Assembly (NCBI RefSeq): GCF_003711515.1
Contig: NW_021167082.1
Coordinates: forward strand, 3,217,691 to 3,281,690
Source of the DNA: Sodiomyces alkalinus F11
Taxonomy: Eukaryota > Ascomycota > Sordariomycetes > Glomerellales > Plectosphaerellaceae
Direction: 5' to 3'
DNA length: 64,000 bases
Shown: positions 48,300 to 59,670 of the stretch, one piece after another
How the letters are laid out: the number at the start of each line of letters is the position of its first letter
Position numbering within the stretch: the stretch's first letter is position 1
Position numbers and translations under genes: made by a program
The notes under the pieces: model-generated
Databases searched by the model: none
Seen by the model: only the letters and a program-made list of their open reading frames with translations
What the model was told of the DNA's origin: nothing

Positions 48300-49190
48300 A
48301 AAAGCTTTATAAAAAGACTAGTAAATCTAAGGAGACTTAGGCCGCTATTATACCTAAGGCTTTTATAGTAGTAATATTATAAGACCTAAACCTCCCTAAA
48401 TAATCCTTACTAGATGTTACTAGGAACTAATTACCCGATATAATACTATAATAGTATAAAAGCTACTTAGTAAGAATATTTACCTTATTTTAACTAAAAT
48501 AGTATAATAGTAAGCTATATATATACAGTAATAGATTAAGAAAGCTTTTAAGAAAGGGGCTATACTAGCCTTTAAAACTTACGCTACGCTTATTAAAGCT
48601 ATTCCTTATAAAGTCTAAGTATTTTATTTAAGGAAGACGTACTTATACCTTTGTAAAGTATAAACCCTAAAGCAAAACCCCTCTAAATACGAATATAATT
48701 ACCCGTATTATAGTACTAATAGGGTTATACTCCTACTAATATAATTAGTTTTCTTACAAGGCATAATAAGCCTAAAATAGAATACCCTTACTCTTAAAGA
48801 GAGTAGTTATATCTATCAACCCTATAACTCTAACCTTAGCCTTTTTAAGCACTATAAATACTTATACTTCATTTATAGGATAAATAAGTACCTTATAATA
48901 GAGAAGGTATAGCGTTACTATACTAAACGCGAGTCGGTATACTTTTAAAGCCTAGGATAGTATACTATTATAATACTAGGATAGCCCGCTAATATATTAT
49001 ATACTTTAAGGACTATAATACCTTTAACAATTTATACTTATTACTGAAAAAAGAAGCTAAGAAGGCGTATTAGATATATAATTATTAAGTAAAAGACTTT
49101 AACTTTACTTCCTAGACTAATATATTATAACTATAATACTAGTAAAGCCTACCTTAAATTAGCTACTTCTAATTACTAAGGTATGGTTTA
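48300..49190 (+). mobile_element. LINE-A3: older ORF1 fragment, strongly AT-shifted
   Basis: Forward copy of the LINE-A1 ORF1 region 36.64-37.55 kb. It is much more AT-shifted than the other copies, CG sites included (for example GGGGCTATACTAGCCTTTAA against GGAGCTACCCTAGCTATACG). This suggests an earlier or repeated round of RIP. Right border approximate. Confidence 0.7.
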
Positions 49191-49319
49191 CGTATATAAA
49201 GGGTAAAGGACTAATATACTTTATCTAGGTATATTTTTAGCTACCTAGTTAATACGCTTATAGCGTATTATAAAAACTACCTTTTACTAGGGTATATTAT
49301 TAAAACTATATTGTATAAG

Positions 49320-49870
49320 GATATACCGTAAAAGCCGTATTCTACGGAGGTATACCGTAGATACCGGGTATAATAAGCCCTACCCAGGTAAATCCCTAGC
49401 TAGCTAGTACTATAGGACCTAAAAGGATCTAGGCTTTAATATATCCTATCCGGGTATAACTCTAGCCAGCTAGTATTATCGGACCTAGGAAACCCAGGAT
49501 TTAAGGGGTAACCTTTACTATAGTAAATAAGGTATAATAAAGATATCCTAGTCTAACTAAGGGGGCGCGCCCCCGGGACTTAAGTATTCCACGGGTAAAC
49601 CCCGTAGAATCCTCGGCTTCTATATATAGGAACCCGGGGGATTCCCCGGTATTCACTAACTACACCCTAGGGAAGCTATAGTATACCTTAAATATACCTA
49701 TAGCGTACCCTATAGATACCGTGGCTTGTACTATAATACCACTAGGTATACCTCCGTAGAACACGGTTCTTATAGTATATACCCGGAAAACACGGTTTCT
49801 ATAGTATACGCTAGTAAGGGTCGGTTCTTATAATACGCTATAAGCGTATTTCTAGCTAGATATATATATA
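49320..49870 (-). repeat. Solo-LTR-like repeat related to the Copia-3 LTR
   Basis: Reverse complement of 21.7-22.0 kb over its inner part, with repeated units AGAACACGGTTCTTATAGTA (49758 onward) and an internal duplication (49376-49420 and 49455-49500). No internal element sequence next to it. GC-richer patches such as GGGGGCGCGCCCCC at 49561-49574 remain. Confidence 0.5.
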
Positions 49871-50019
49871 AATAATATATATAAAAAGGGGTTATATCCT
49901 TTAATGTATAGCTAAGTAAAAGTACAAGCGGCTATTTTAGGCTAATTAGGTTAAACTATTATAGTAATATTAAATTTTAATTAATACTTTTACTTTTAAT
50001 TAATACCTTATACTTATTT

Positions 50020-50440
50020 AAAGTCTTTTTAGCCTGTTTTAATACTTTATAGTCTATTTTAGCCCTTTTTAGCCCATTATAGCCTATTTTAGCCTTTTAT
50101 AGCCTATTATAGTCTATTTTAGTCTATTCTAGCCTTTTATAGCGTTATATAGTCTTTTTTAGTCTATTTTAGTCTTGTATAGTCATTTATAGTCTATTTT
50201 AGTCTTTTATAGCCTAGGATAGCCTATTTCAATAGTCTTTTAGCCTTTTTCGTGTATATTTTATACTTTATAAGTCTTTCAATTAGGCCTCTTATTATTT
50301 CATAAGCCTTTATAAGCCTTTTTACCCTTTTTAGTCGGTTTTAGTTATTATTTTACTCTTTTACTCTTTTTAGTAATTTTTTAGTCTTTTTAGGCTTTTT
50401 AGTCCTTATAATCTTTTTACTTTTATTTTACTATTAATAG
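50020..50440 (+). repeat. Degenerate tandem array of TTTTAGYC / TTATAGYC units
   Basis: About 420 bp made of short T-rich units that each contain AGCC or AGTC (TTTTAGTCTATTTTAGTC and similar), period about 9-12 bp. Strong strand asymmetry (T-rich on the plus strand). A minisatellite-like low-complexity tract inside the large TIR element. Confidence 0.7.
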
Positions 50441-53120
50441 CTTTATTTATTATTATTTTGAGGCTAATATAACCTTTACCAAAATCTTTATATATATATT
50501 AGTGTTAAAGCCTATTATATAAGCTATAATATTATAATAAGGTTTAGCTTTAAAGATCTAAACTTAAACAGATACTATATATAAACTACTTAATATTACT
50601 ATTTACTTAGTTTTATTACTTAGACTTTTATAACTTTAGCGTAGTCTTTTAACTATTAAATATTAAAAGAATACTATAATAAAATAATAAACTTCTAGAC
50701 TAATAATAAAAAATAATTTATAATAAGGCCCTGAATTTTATTTACCTTTATTAATTACCTCGGTAAATCCGCTCCTATAACGCTCTAACATTAGCCTATA
50801 CCTCCTCGAGCTCCTATATATTACTCCTACTTGTATTACGTAATCCCATTAACTATAACTATATAACTGCCCGACGTAGATCGGGTTATAATACTCTGCC
50901 TCTTAGTCATGTACTAGAATATTTTAGGTTTAATTCTGGATATATTCCGGATTAATTATTTTACCTATTACCGCGTAAAGTAGCACGGCGTGGTAGTATA
51001 CTACTAGATAACACGCTACGAAAAGAACGGGTATCTTCGTTATCCCTAAAGTCGGAGCCGGGAAAAGGGCTTTTAGTACGCTACCGTTACCGTAAACGTG
51101 CGCCTCCCCCGCTATCACTATTACCGTTAGGAAAGTTATCCTCCTTAGCGGCAGGGCGTTATCGTTTCTACTCTACTAAAATATTAGTAAAAAGGAATAT
51201 TACGGGCTAAAAAGGAAGACTTATAACTTTAACGAATAGCGTTCTAATACCTACCCGCTAATATAGTATCGCGGTAGGATAATTATACTTACCCGGTCCG
51301 AATAATATAGGCTTAGTCGTACTAGGCCTAATCGTACTAGCTATACCCTCTAATATCCTAGAAAAGCGGAACGTATCGCCTAGTCTACTTATAAGAACAC
51401 TTATATAGGATCTTAACGATATTCATGTCGCTACGTAGTTTATCCTAGTTCTCGGAAGGTATAAAAGATATATAGCGATATAAACCAGAACGGATAATAG
51501 GGCGTTTCTGATAGCGTGCCTAGCCCTTAAGATCCTGGTTATTTACTATAATAATATCGTAAAGTTCGTTATACTAATCTAGGGTAATATAACTTAATAA
51601 CGATATTATTCTAGCGTACTTCGAGTACGGCCCTTAATTAGGCCTTATAAGCCGTTTATAACCCCGCTAGAAGTATACCTCGTAGAGCTAGATATATCGC
51701 TATAAGTGCTACTCCTAGTCTTAGTAAAGTTCGGTATCCGTATGTATTTATAGGTAGGTACTAAGTCCTGTTATTATCGTCATATTAGCGATTCTAATCT
51801 AGATTAATTCAGGATTAATTCGGCATTATTTCACCTTATATATTCTAATAGTCCTAGTCTCTAATCGTTCTAACTAGGCCTTCTCCGTGGATATATTTCT
51901 ATTTAACCTCTAGGTTATACTAGTCCTTAAAGATACTAAACACGGTCCGGTATATATATAAGTATATATTTATAGTCTTACGATTCGTGAAGTAACGTAT
52001 AAGTAGAAGAGCTATAATAAAGATTGGCCGCGTATATAAAGGGTAAAAGTAAAGATATTATACCTTTCGATACCCCTTCGCTATACTATCCCTAGATCAC
52101 CTTTATATAACCGGTAGTCCGAAGGTGCTTATAATTAGCGTTAAGTAGAAATTAATCTATAAATGACCGCCTGTATTTATTAACCCATGCCTAATAGACA
52201 TAAATAACTATCTAACTATTTCCTGATTCGTAGATATACTGGATATACTTCTGAAACTTAGTATTGGTTTTGGTTTATGCTATAGGGTAAAAACTTATAT
52301 CGTTATTTTTATAGCGGTATTTATCACGAAGGTACCGTATAGAAAGCGAAGTAAAGGCGTACGGGTAAATACTCGCGTGCTCTTTTCGGATAATTTCCCT
52401 TAGAATATCTCTATTTATAAGGCTTATATAAATATCGGTGACGGACCGTCCCTAATACTAACGAATAAAACGAGCTAACGTATTAGATTAAAGGAAAGAG
52501 TCTAAAATAATTAGTATACACTTTTATTATAAATATTAAGGTAAGACTTACTTAACGTTATATATAGCTTACTAATCTCCCTTATAATTCCACGAAGACC
52601 TCGTATAATGGATAGCGGTACTTTTTCGGGCGGGGGTGGAATATAACTATATATTTTATAGAAAGTAATAATAATCTATAGGATTACGTTTAAGTTAGAT
52701 AGTATAATAATATTTAATTTAACGCTATAGGGCACCCGTTCGAGGTTAGGTTATTCAGAATAGTGGACTATGTCTGCTACTAATTAGTTTCCGAATTAAT
52801 TTTAATTAAATCCAGATTAGATCCAGATTAAATCCAGGAAAAGACTTGCCGTATCTTTTTCTCCTCCTCCTATTATTTATAAATAAATAATACTTATATT
52901 CGCTATCCACTTTATAAACCGAGGCTATACCTTAGATATGTCTGATAATAAGGTCGTAGTAGTTACTATAACTAAGAGGGATAATTATCCAGAAGTGCTA
53001 GGGTCTTATTTCGCAGTGGTTAGTATAGCATATAAAAACCTATCGAACGTTTCCCGGGATAATTATATAAGTATTTTCGGTTATTAGTAGTCTGTATATC
53101 ATAGTCCCCCGCTCGTAGGC
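50441..53120. other. Body of the large TIR element, RIP-mutated, no named domain
   Basis: Nothing intact. The motif GGATTAATTC / GGATTAATTCNGG or its variants recur at about 50.93, 51.80 and 52.80 kb (and at 35.89, 43.00 and 54.00 kb). Reverse frames at 50.9-50.75 kb and forward frames at 51.35-51.85 kb read open between RIP stops. The 62-residue frame at 50930-51118 is too short and lacks context to be called a gene. Confidence 0.4.
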
Positions 53121-53960
53121 TTACTGTTTCTTAGATCGCCTTAGGATTACGACGGTATAGCTAATAGCTACATTTCTAGGAGTAAGTTCTTTAACTCGGG
53201 CGCGAATAGTAGAGATTAACTCTGCTAGCTCCTTTATAACCCTGTTATAGCCGGCTCTGAGTTCCGGAGTAAGATACGGATATATAATACCGCCAGTGTA
53301 GAGGAATATATACCGTGTAATAATAGCTCTAGAGAATACTATGCTTATAACCACTTTACCTAGGAAGGCTCGCTTAGTATAGTACTGAATAATTTTCTAA
53401 GGCGATTTAACGTCTTTAGGATCTAGAGATATAGTTAGAATAATATAAGTAATACTATCGTTCGCGGTTTAAGGGAATTCAGGGATTATAGTAATAAATA
53501 GTAGCGTTACGGCGTAAAGAGTATTCTCTATAACTTCTTAGCGGTTATTTTAGTTAGGGTCGGCGGAGAGTAAAAGCCCGGTCTTATTATTACCTTATTA
53601 CTAAATAAGTAGAATAACTTATTAGTATATTATAATTCCTTTATTATTTTTAGGGTTTTATACTCTACTATCGTGTTCTTTACGTTATTAGTAGTGCTTA
53701 CTCTCGGAGCTCGGCTTATTAGTATCCTCTCCCCCTCTTAAAGCGTTATCGATTAAAGGTAGGTTAGGAAACCTATTACCACCGTGTATATCGGCTTCGG
53801 GAGTTGGATTAGTTTTATTAAGATCCGGTGTCGGATTAGTGTCGTTATAATTAGGTATAGGATTCGGCGTCGATTATAAAAAGTCCGTAAAAGAACTAAG
53901 CTTAAAATTAATAAGGTCGGAATTTAATCCAAATAAGAAATCTACTTATACGGTTAGTTA
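53121..53960 (-). pseudogene. Degenerate ORF of unknown function in the large TIR element
   Basis: A reverse-strand frame that stays readable for roughly 280 codons, broken only by TAA/TAG that look like CAA/CAG. The last 77 codons (53354-53121) are fully open: IITRYIFLYTGGIIYPYL, then a helical charged part (RVIKELAELISTIRARVKEL), ending in LRRSKKQ. The N-terminal part is Asn/Pro/Thr-rich. I recognise no domain. As the best preserved frame belonging to the element itself, it is a candidate for its transposase or accessory protein. Confidence 0.45.
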
Positions 53961-54052
53961 ATTATTCTGCTATTAGAATTAAATCCCACTATATATAGGA
54001 TTAATTCTGGATTAATTCCGGTAGTATTAAAATTTTACACTTCGATCCCTAC

Positions 54053-54236
54053 CCTTTATTACTCTTCCGTCCCGCTAACCTTACCCGACCATTAGTATAG
54101 GCTTAGCGACTAATAGTCGGGCGAGAAGTAAAGGCTATAGTAATAGTCAGGTCAGGTTAGATCTACGCTAGCAGGGGGGTAATAGTCAGGTCAGCAGGGG
54201 GGGGCAATGGTTAGTTGAACTGTAGTCTCCTTATAA
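54053..54236 (-). repeat. Right terminal inverted repeat of the large element
   Basis: Reverse complement of 35677-35860. C-rich tracts are slightly longer here (eight G at 54196-54203). Confidence 0.75.
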
Positions 54237-54250
54237 AACCTCCCCTAGAT

Positions 54251-54857
54251 TAGTTTGAGGTTATATGTTAACTGATGTTGAACTCGGTGGCTGGGCTGAG
54301 GGTAGATGTGGGGCATGGCTGATAAAAAAGTTGAGCTGAGAGTAGGTATGGGGCTTTACGCCTTTAATTAATTAGTCGAACTATTTCGCGATCGCGTTAA
54401 ATACCTTATGGTATTATAAGGAGTATTTCTACTAAGGGTTATTATATTATTATAAAGTCTTTTACTAAGTATAATAGTAGTTACTTAATTTATTTAGTTA
54501 TATAACCTTAATAAATAGCCTTATAATAACCGTTACCTACTTAATATAAGGGTAGTTATCTAAGATATATAGTCACGTGACCTTGATAAATAGCCCTATA
54601 ATAACCCTTACCTACCTATATATATTATAAGGGTAGTTACCTAAGATACTTAGTTATATAACCTTACTATATAGCCCTATAGTAACCCTTGCCTACCTAT
54701 TATAAGGGTGGTTACCTAAGATATCTAGTTATATAACCTTAGTACATAGCCCCACAGCAACCCTCAGCTCAACTCTTCGCCCCACTCGGACCCACACCTA
54801 CCCTTAGCTCAGCCTCCGAGTTCAATATCAGTTTATCTACAACCATATTAGTTTCTC
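54251..54857. mobile_element. MITE-2: ~607-bp inverted-repeat element, little RIP
   Basis: Ends at 54251-54350 and 54745-54857 are inverted copies (shared TTGAACTCGG, AGTTGAGCTGAG). CA and TG are common in the ends, so they have largely escaped RIP. The core is four tandem copies of a roughly 87-bp unit. No coding capacity. Exact ends and target duplication could not be fixed. Confidence 0.65.
54470..54735 (+). repeat. Tandem repeat, about 3-4 copies of a ~75-90-bp unit, core of MITE-2
   Basis: Units contain TTAGTTATATAACCTTAATA, ...CTTACCTACCTA... and AAGGGTAGTTACCTAAGATA. Starts at about 54478, 54561, 54646 and 54726. Confidence 0.75.
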
Positions 54858-54861
54858 CTAA

Positions 54862-55366
54862 CCGCTAAGCTAAGACCTACCCCTTTAAAAGGGTTAAGGA
54901 CACCGCCCGAAAAGGACTAGGGACTAAGAGGGCTCCCAGATACCGGGCCAGATAAGCTCCTGTATAATCCCCCGCGGGACTAATAAGGTGCCGTAGTAGG
55001 TGCCCTAGAGCTAGAGCTAAGCCCCGGTTATACCGAGTGCATTGCCCCCCCCAATCTTTAACTAATAAGTATCTATATCCTTTTATAGAGTATAGGGTGG
55101 AGTTAGGCGTGGAGAGAAGTCCCGCTATAGTACCGCCCCGAGTATAATATAATAGCGATTTAGGAACCTAGCCTTAACACCTTTACGAAAGGCCTAGCCT
55201 ACCCCTCCTAAAAGGCGTACCGACTAATCTAAGGAGGAAACCGCTCCCTCTTTTACGTATATAAAACACACCCGCTATATAAGTGACCGTAATGGGCCTA
55301 CTATAATGTCTATATAGTTATATTCGGGGCCGGAGATAATACGCTTATAATCTAGTTAATCTACTC
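54862..55366 (+). mobile_element. LINE-A4, right piece
   Basis: Matches LINE-A1 at about 37.57-38.08 kb (GAAAAGGACTAGG, CCCCGGTTATACCG, GGAGATAATA). It continues the piece at 35637-35673. Ends before 55379, where the next element starts. Confidence 0.75.
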
Positions 55367-55487
55367 TAATATCACGAATATACTAAGAAAGGACGATAAG
55401 ATATACTTAGCTTATCCGGTTAATAATAGTAGATATATCACGGACTAACCAGTTATTAATATGGCACTATCTTAATAGCATAGCTAA

Positions 55488-55835
55488 GGGATAGTATCTA
55501 CGAGACTTATATCCACGATCTAGAACGGCCTATCTAGCAGTAACAGGCATACCTAGAATAAATAGGTCGTCGCTATAGTATCGCTATTATATAGGTAAGG
55601 GATAGTATCTATAAGACTTATATCTATAATCTAGAAGGGCCTGTCTAGTAGTAGTAGGTATACCTAGAATTAATAGGTTATCGCTATAGTATTACTATTA
55701 TATAGCTAAGAGATAGTATCTACAAGACTTATATCTATAACCTAGAAGGGCCTATCTAGTAGTAGTAGCTATACCTGGAATTAATAGGTCGTCGCTATTG
55801 TAACGCTATTATATAGCTTAGGGATAGTATCCATA
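55488..55835 (+). repeat. 111-bp subterminal tandem repeats (left), mirrored at 58.54-58.79 kb
   Basis: The unit GGGATAGTATCTAYRAGACT starts at 55488, 55599, 55710 and 55821, exactly 111 bp apart. About two inverted copies are present near the right end. Confidence 0.85.
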
Positions 55836-56089
55836 AGAGATATCGTTATAACCTGGAAGGGATAAGGCTATATCTAGATTCCTAGATATTAGGCTATAGG
55901 AGGTTGGATATAGAGCTACTAGGAGTTAATAGGAGGTTATGAATTAAGATATTAGGTATAGTAGTCGTATAGTAAGAGAGTTAGGCGGGGATAGATAAGA
56001 GGATTCTGGTTAGACCCCGGATAGCTATAAAATGAGCGCCCTAAGGACCTTTTTCTAGAGGCGGGTAATGAATAATCTAAGACTTTAAA

Positions 56090-58300
56090 ACCTATTACTA
56101 ATAGATAAACTATTATTCACTTAGGATAGTTCGGTTTCTTACTCTTATACTACTCTATATCAGGATATTTTTAATATTTTATTCGTTTTTTACCTTACCT
56201 AGGTATATAGACCGGTATAAAGTTTTTACCCTACTTACCTAAACGAAGAATTAATTAGTTATTCTAAGGATATTATGACCGTACTAATTACTCCCCGAGT
56301 TTCAGATAAAAGATACCGAGTCTAGCTATAATAGCGAGGTAAATCCTTAGCTGTAGCGGTAAGAGTAGAATAATCTGCGCGCCGAGTAAAGTAGCGTACC
56401 TTAGATAGCCTAATAGGGGACTAACCCTTAGCTTACCGTAGGTTATAGTACTAAGGTATTTATCGGTATAGCTCTAGGAACTAAGAACCTAAGCCCTATA
56501 AAGCGGACCCTACTTATAGTACCTATCTCTTTTAAGCTAACCTTATAGAATATTATCGCGGAAATAACTACCGATTAGCTATAGACGGTATAGCTATATA
56601 TTCCGCCTTATTAAAGACTATTAGTAAATAGACCCGCCCGATTAGTATCGGATATTAGAGGTCGCCCCCCTAATACTGCTATAAGCGTTAGCCTTTTAAT
56701 AGTAGAATAGTTACGAGAATAGATTAAAGCTTTTAGGTTAGATTAAGAGTAATACTACCTAGCCGGATAACTCTAAGCTTTATAAGATAGTAGTAATACC
56801 GTGGATATACTACAAGCCCCGGATACCTAATAACTAATCCGTAACGACTAGGCTAAGATAGACTATCCTATCCCTAAATAGGATAGCTAATTCTAGGATT
56901 AGTATAAGACGTTTATCGAGGATTTAGATGAACGTTTTTACCTTAATTCTAGTAATTTCTATAGCGATAAGCTAAAAGTCTATTTTACTAGTAACGCTCT
57001 CCTTTAGGCTATTAGGTTATAGTAGCGTGCCTAATAACGGTTAATTACTACGCCTAGAGGTATTATAATAACTTAACAGGAAATAAAGAACTTCTTTTCG
57101 GGGCAGATTATTGATACTAATACCGGTATATTAACCGCCGCGGACTAACTATTTAGTGACTCCACTAAGTAAAGAGATAGAGAGAAATATAACTACTTCC
57201 TTAACTGGATTAATCGATTCTTAAATAAAATCCTTATACCTATTAAAGATAACTAGCGTATATAGCTTATAATCGTTAAGCTATAATAGCCTATTCGCTA
57301 CTATATAATTGCTAAAGGACTACCTAAGACTTATACCGAACTTTATTCGATAGTATATAAGGCTAAGCTATGTTAAAATAAAGATATAGCGGAAGATAAG
57401 GATAAGGTATCGGCTTTGAAATTATGGCGGTTTTACTATTTAGTAGCTATGAACTAAGCCGGTAGTAATTTAAAAAGAAACCCGTCCCCGGAAATTCTGG
57501 AGACCTCGGCTAGATAAGAGATAACCCTGAATTAGCCTAAAAATGCTATTTAACGGATATAGAGTATTACCACTATTATTAAAAGGGATATCTTGGTAAT
57601 AATTACCCGGAACTAAGAGATAGTAATAGCGGTTTAAATACCTCTAGCTTAAACCTAACCTAATAACCCGTGGCCAGTATGTGGTTAAATATTCGTTATA
57701 CCTAATCTAATAACTAGTCTTAGTAATAGGAAAACGCGCCGCTTTATACTAAGCCCTCGGGCTATAGGATAATTAAAGCTCTTATAGCGTTGAAATAAGG
57801 CGGGCGGTAGGTCTATACCACGGCTATCCTTAATAAAGGAGCGGATATTAATATCATGGATCGATTTACTCTACGGGAAGGATAGGTATCGGATAGACCT
57901 TCGCGCTAGGTTTCCTAGTTAGTAAAGGATAGGACTATATTAACCTATAGAATAATAGCTGGCCTTCTCCGGTAAACTAATAGTTAGGGACGGATTAAGA
58001 TACGCCGGACTAAGTTTCACGTCTTAGACCTTAACCCTAAGGGGCCGCGAATTATCCTTAGCTAACCGTGGCTTTCCGTAGTTAACCTAACTATTAACTA
58101 GCAGGATAGTAGCTAGATATACCGAATTAAACGATATAAGTTAGCTTTACTTAATTTAAGGAAGTATTTAAAAAAGACTGTATAGAAGGTAATCGCTGTT
58201 GTAATACTAACTACCGACAAGCCTTATAAAGGGTCGACGTTGTATTTGGGTTATATAGACGTATAAGTATAGAGTAGTATAAGAGTAAGTAATTGAAACG
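56090..58300 (+). pseudogene. Gypsy-like gag-protease relic
   Basis: Forward frame with RIP stops. At about 57815-58105 it reads AILNKGADINIMDRFTLREG (retropepsin-like; an expected D-S-G turned N-K-G), then KFHVLDLNPKGPRIIL and PWLSVVNLTI. The last corresponds to the G-x-P-W-L...N-P-x-I-D-W block that ends Ty3/Gypsy proteases. The upstream 1.5 kb is gag-like and helical without a clear zinc knuckle. After the protease only about 200 bp remain before the inverted repeat, so there is no room for RT. Confidence 0.65.
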
Positions 58301-58896
58301 TCCTACGTAAATAGTGGTTCGTCTATCGGTAGTAGGTTTTAAAGTCATGGATTATTTATTACCCGCTTTTAGAAAGAGGTCCCTGGGACGCTCCTTTTAT
58401 AGCTATCTGGGGTCTAATTAGCATCCTCCTATCTATCCCCGCCTGACTCTCTTAGTAGAAGACTACTATACCGAATATCTTAATCTATACCTTCCTGTTA
58501 ACTCCTAGCAGCGCTATATCCAACCTTCTATAGTCTAATATCTTGGAATCTAGATATAGCCTTATCCCTTCTAGGTTATAACGATATCTCTTATAAATAT
58601 TATTCCTTAGCTATATAATAGCAATACTATAACAACGACTTATTAATTCTAGGTATACCTACTACTACTGGATAGCCCTTTTAGATCGTGGATATAAGTC
58701 TTATAGATACTATCCCTTACCTATATAATCGTAATACTATAGCGATAACCTATTAATTCTAGATATAAGTCTCGTGGATACTATCTCTTAGCTATACTAT
58801 TAAGATAGTACCGTATTAATAACTGGTTCGTCTATAATATATCTGCTATTATTAACCCGATAAGCGAAGTATATCTTGTCGTCCTTTCTTAGTATA

Positions 58897-59640
58897 TCCA
58901 TACTATAATACCCCTCCGTGAATCGCTTATCCTTAGGCGGCTATTAGATACAGTAGTGGGCTATATAGTATTTAGTTAATAAGTGGTTTATTCACGAATA
59001 ATAGTATTCCTTTAGAGATAAGAACTTATTATAGATTAGTAGTTATCCTATTATAAAGTAACTAAAAGGCATATAGTTTAGAATCCTTTATTAATTTATT
59101 CTCTTAACTAAGAGTATTAATTATATCTTAAAGGTTTATAGGGCTTTATTAGTTAGATACTCTCTAAATAATAGTGTTTTAGTACTTATCGTATAGGTAG
59201 CTAATACCTTAGCTCCCTTTATTATATAAATATAGTAATTTAAGTAGGTAAATACTTTTACCTATTACTTAATGTAATAAAATAGAAGGTATAGCGGCCT
59301 TATAGGCCATAGATATTATCCGGTGCCTTCTAAAATCTTACGATCCTTTTCCTATTCTTGGTAAGCTATTACAATAACCTTAGTTTTTAGGTTATAGCAG
59401 GTAAGTTAAATCCCGGCTATAACGCTATTAATCTTCCGCTAATATAAGAGTCGATAAGGGTTAGGTTCTTTATATTCCTCGATTATAACCTCGGCGTTGA
59501 GTACGTTATTAATACTTAAATATTAGCTAACGCTGTTTTAGAATATCCCTAGTTAATTAATTCTCTTTCTATAATAATATTATTTCTTTGATAAGGCTTC
59601 TTTACCTTCCCGGTACTTTTACCTATATTAGGAGACTAAT
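58897..59640. other. Unassigned RIP-mutated spacer
   Basis: No frame, no tRNA and no repeat shared with the rest of the window that I can see. The part from about 59300 may be the 5' UTR of LINE-B. Confidence 0.35.
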
Positions 59641-59670
59641 AATTTAATAGCTTACCGTTAATTCGTTAAT

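Larger units (their letters stand above)
35677..54236. mobile_element. Large element with ~185-bp terminal inverted repeats, superfamily unknown, with nested LINEs
   Basis: Ends at 35677-35860 and 54053-54236 are reverse complements with mostly transition differences (TTATAARGAG, then CAGTTCAACT, then repeated C-rich tracts, then TCTCGCCCGACTATTARTCG). It lies inside LINE-A4, whose two halves continue on each side, so it is a real insertion. After removing LINE-A1, LINE-A2 and the older LINE/LTR pieces, about 6-6.5 kb remain, a plausible size for an autonomous DNA transposon. I see no transposase signature that I can name. Possible target duplication is short (TA or similar) and uncertain because the ends are ragged. 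Confidence 0.65.
55379..58896 (+). mobile_element. Element with ~600-bp inverted ends carrying a Gypsy-like gag-protease
   Basis: The left end (55379 to about 56080) and right end (about 58320-58896) are reverse complements, starting ATATACTAAGAAAGGACG. Next to the ends are 111-bp tandem repeats. The 2.2-kb centre reads as gag and an aspartic protease of Ty3/Gypsy type, with no RT, RNase H or integrase in the space available. The flanks share TATA, a possible but palindromic target duplication. Either an unusual TIR element with captured retroelement genes, or a rearranged retroelement. Confidence 0.6.

Noticed and set aside
50020..50440. CRISPR-like array
   Set aside because: Short degenerate units without unique spacers, in a eukaryotic repeat context.
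53121..53354. A stand-alone 77-codon gene
   Set aside because: It is the open tail of a longer RIP-mutated frame within the large element, so it is reported as part of a pseudogene.
35677..54236. A Starship-type giant element
   Set aside because: I see no tyrosine-recombinase captain near either end, no cargo genes, and Starships lack long inverted termini. The size is explained by nested LINEs.
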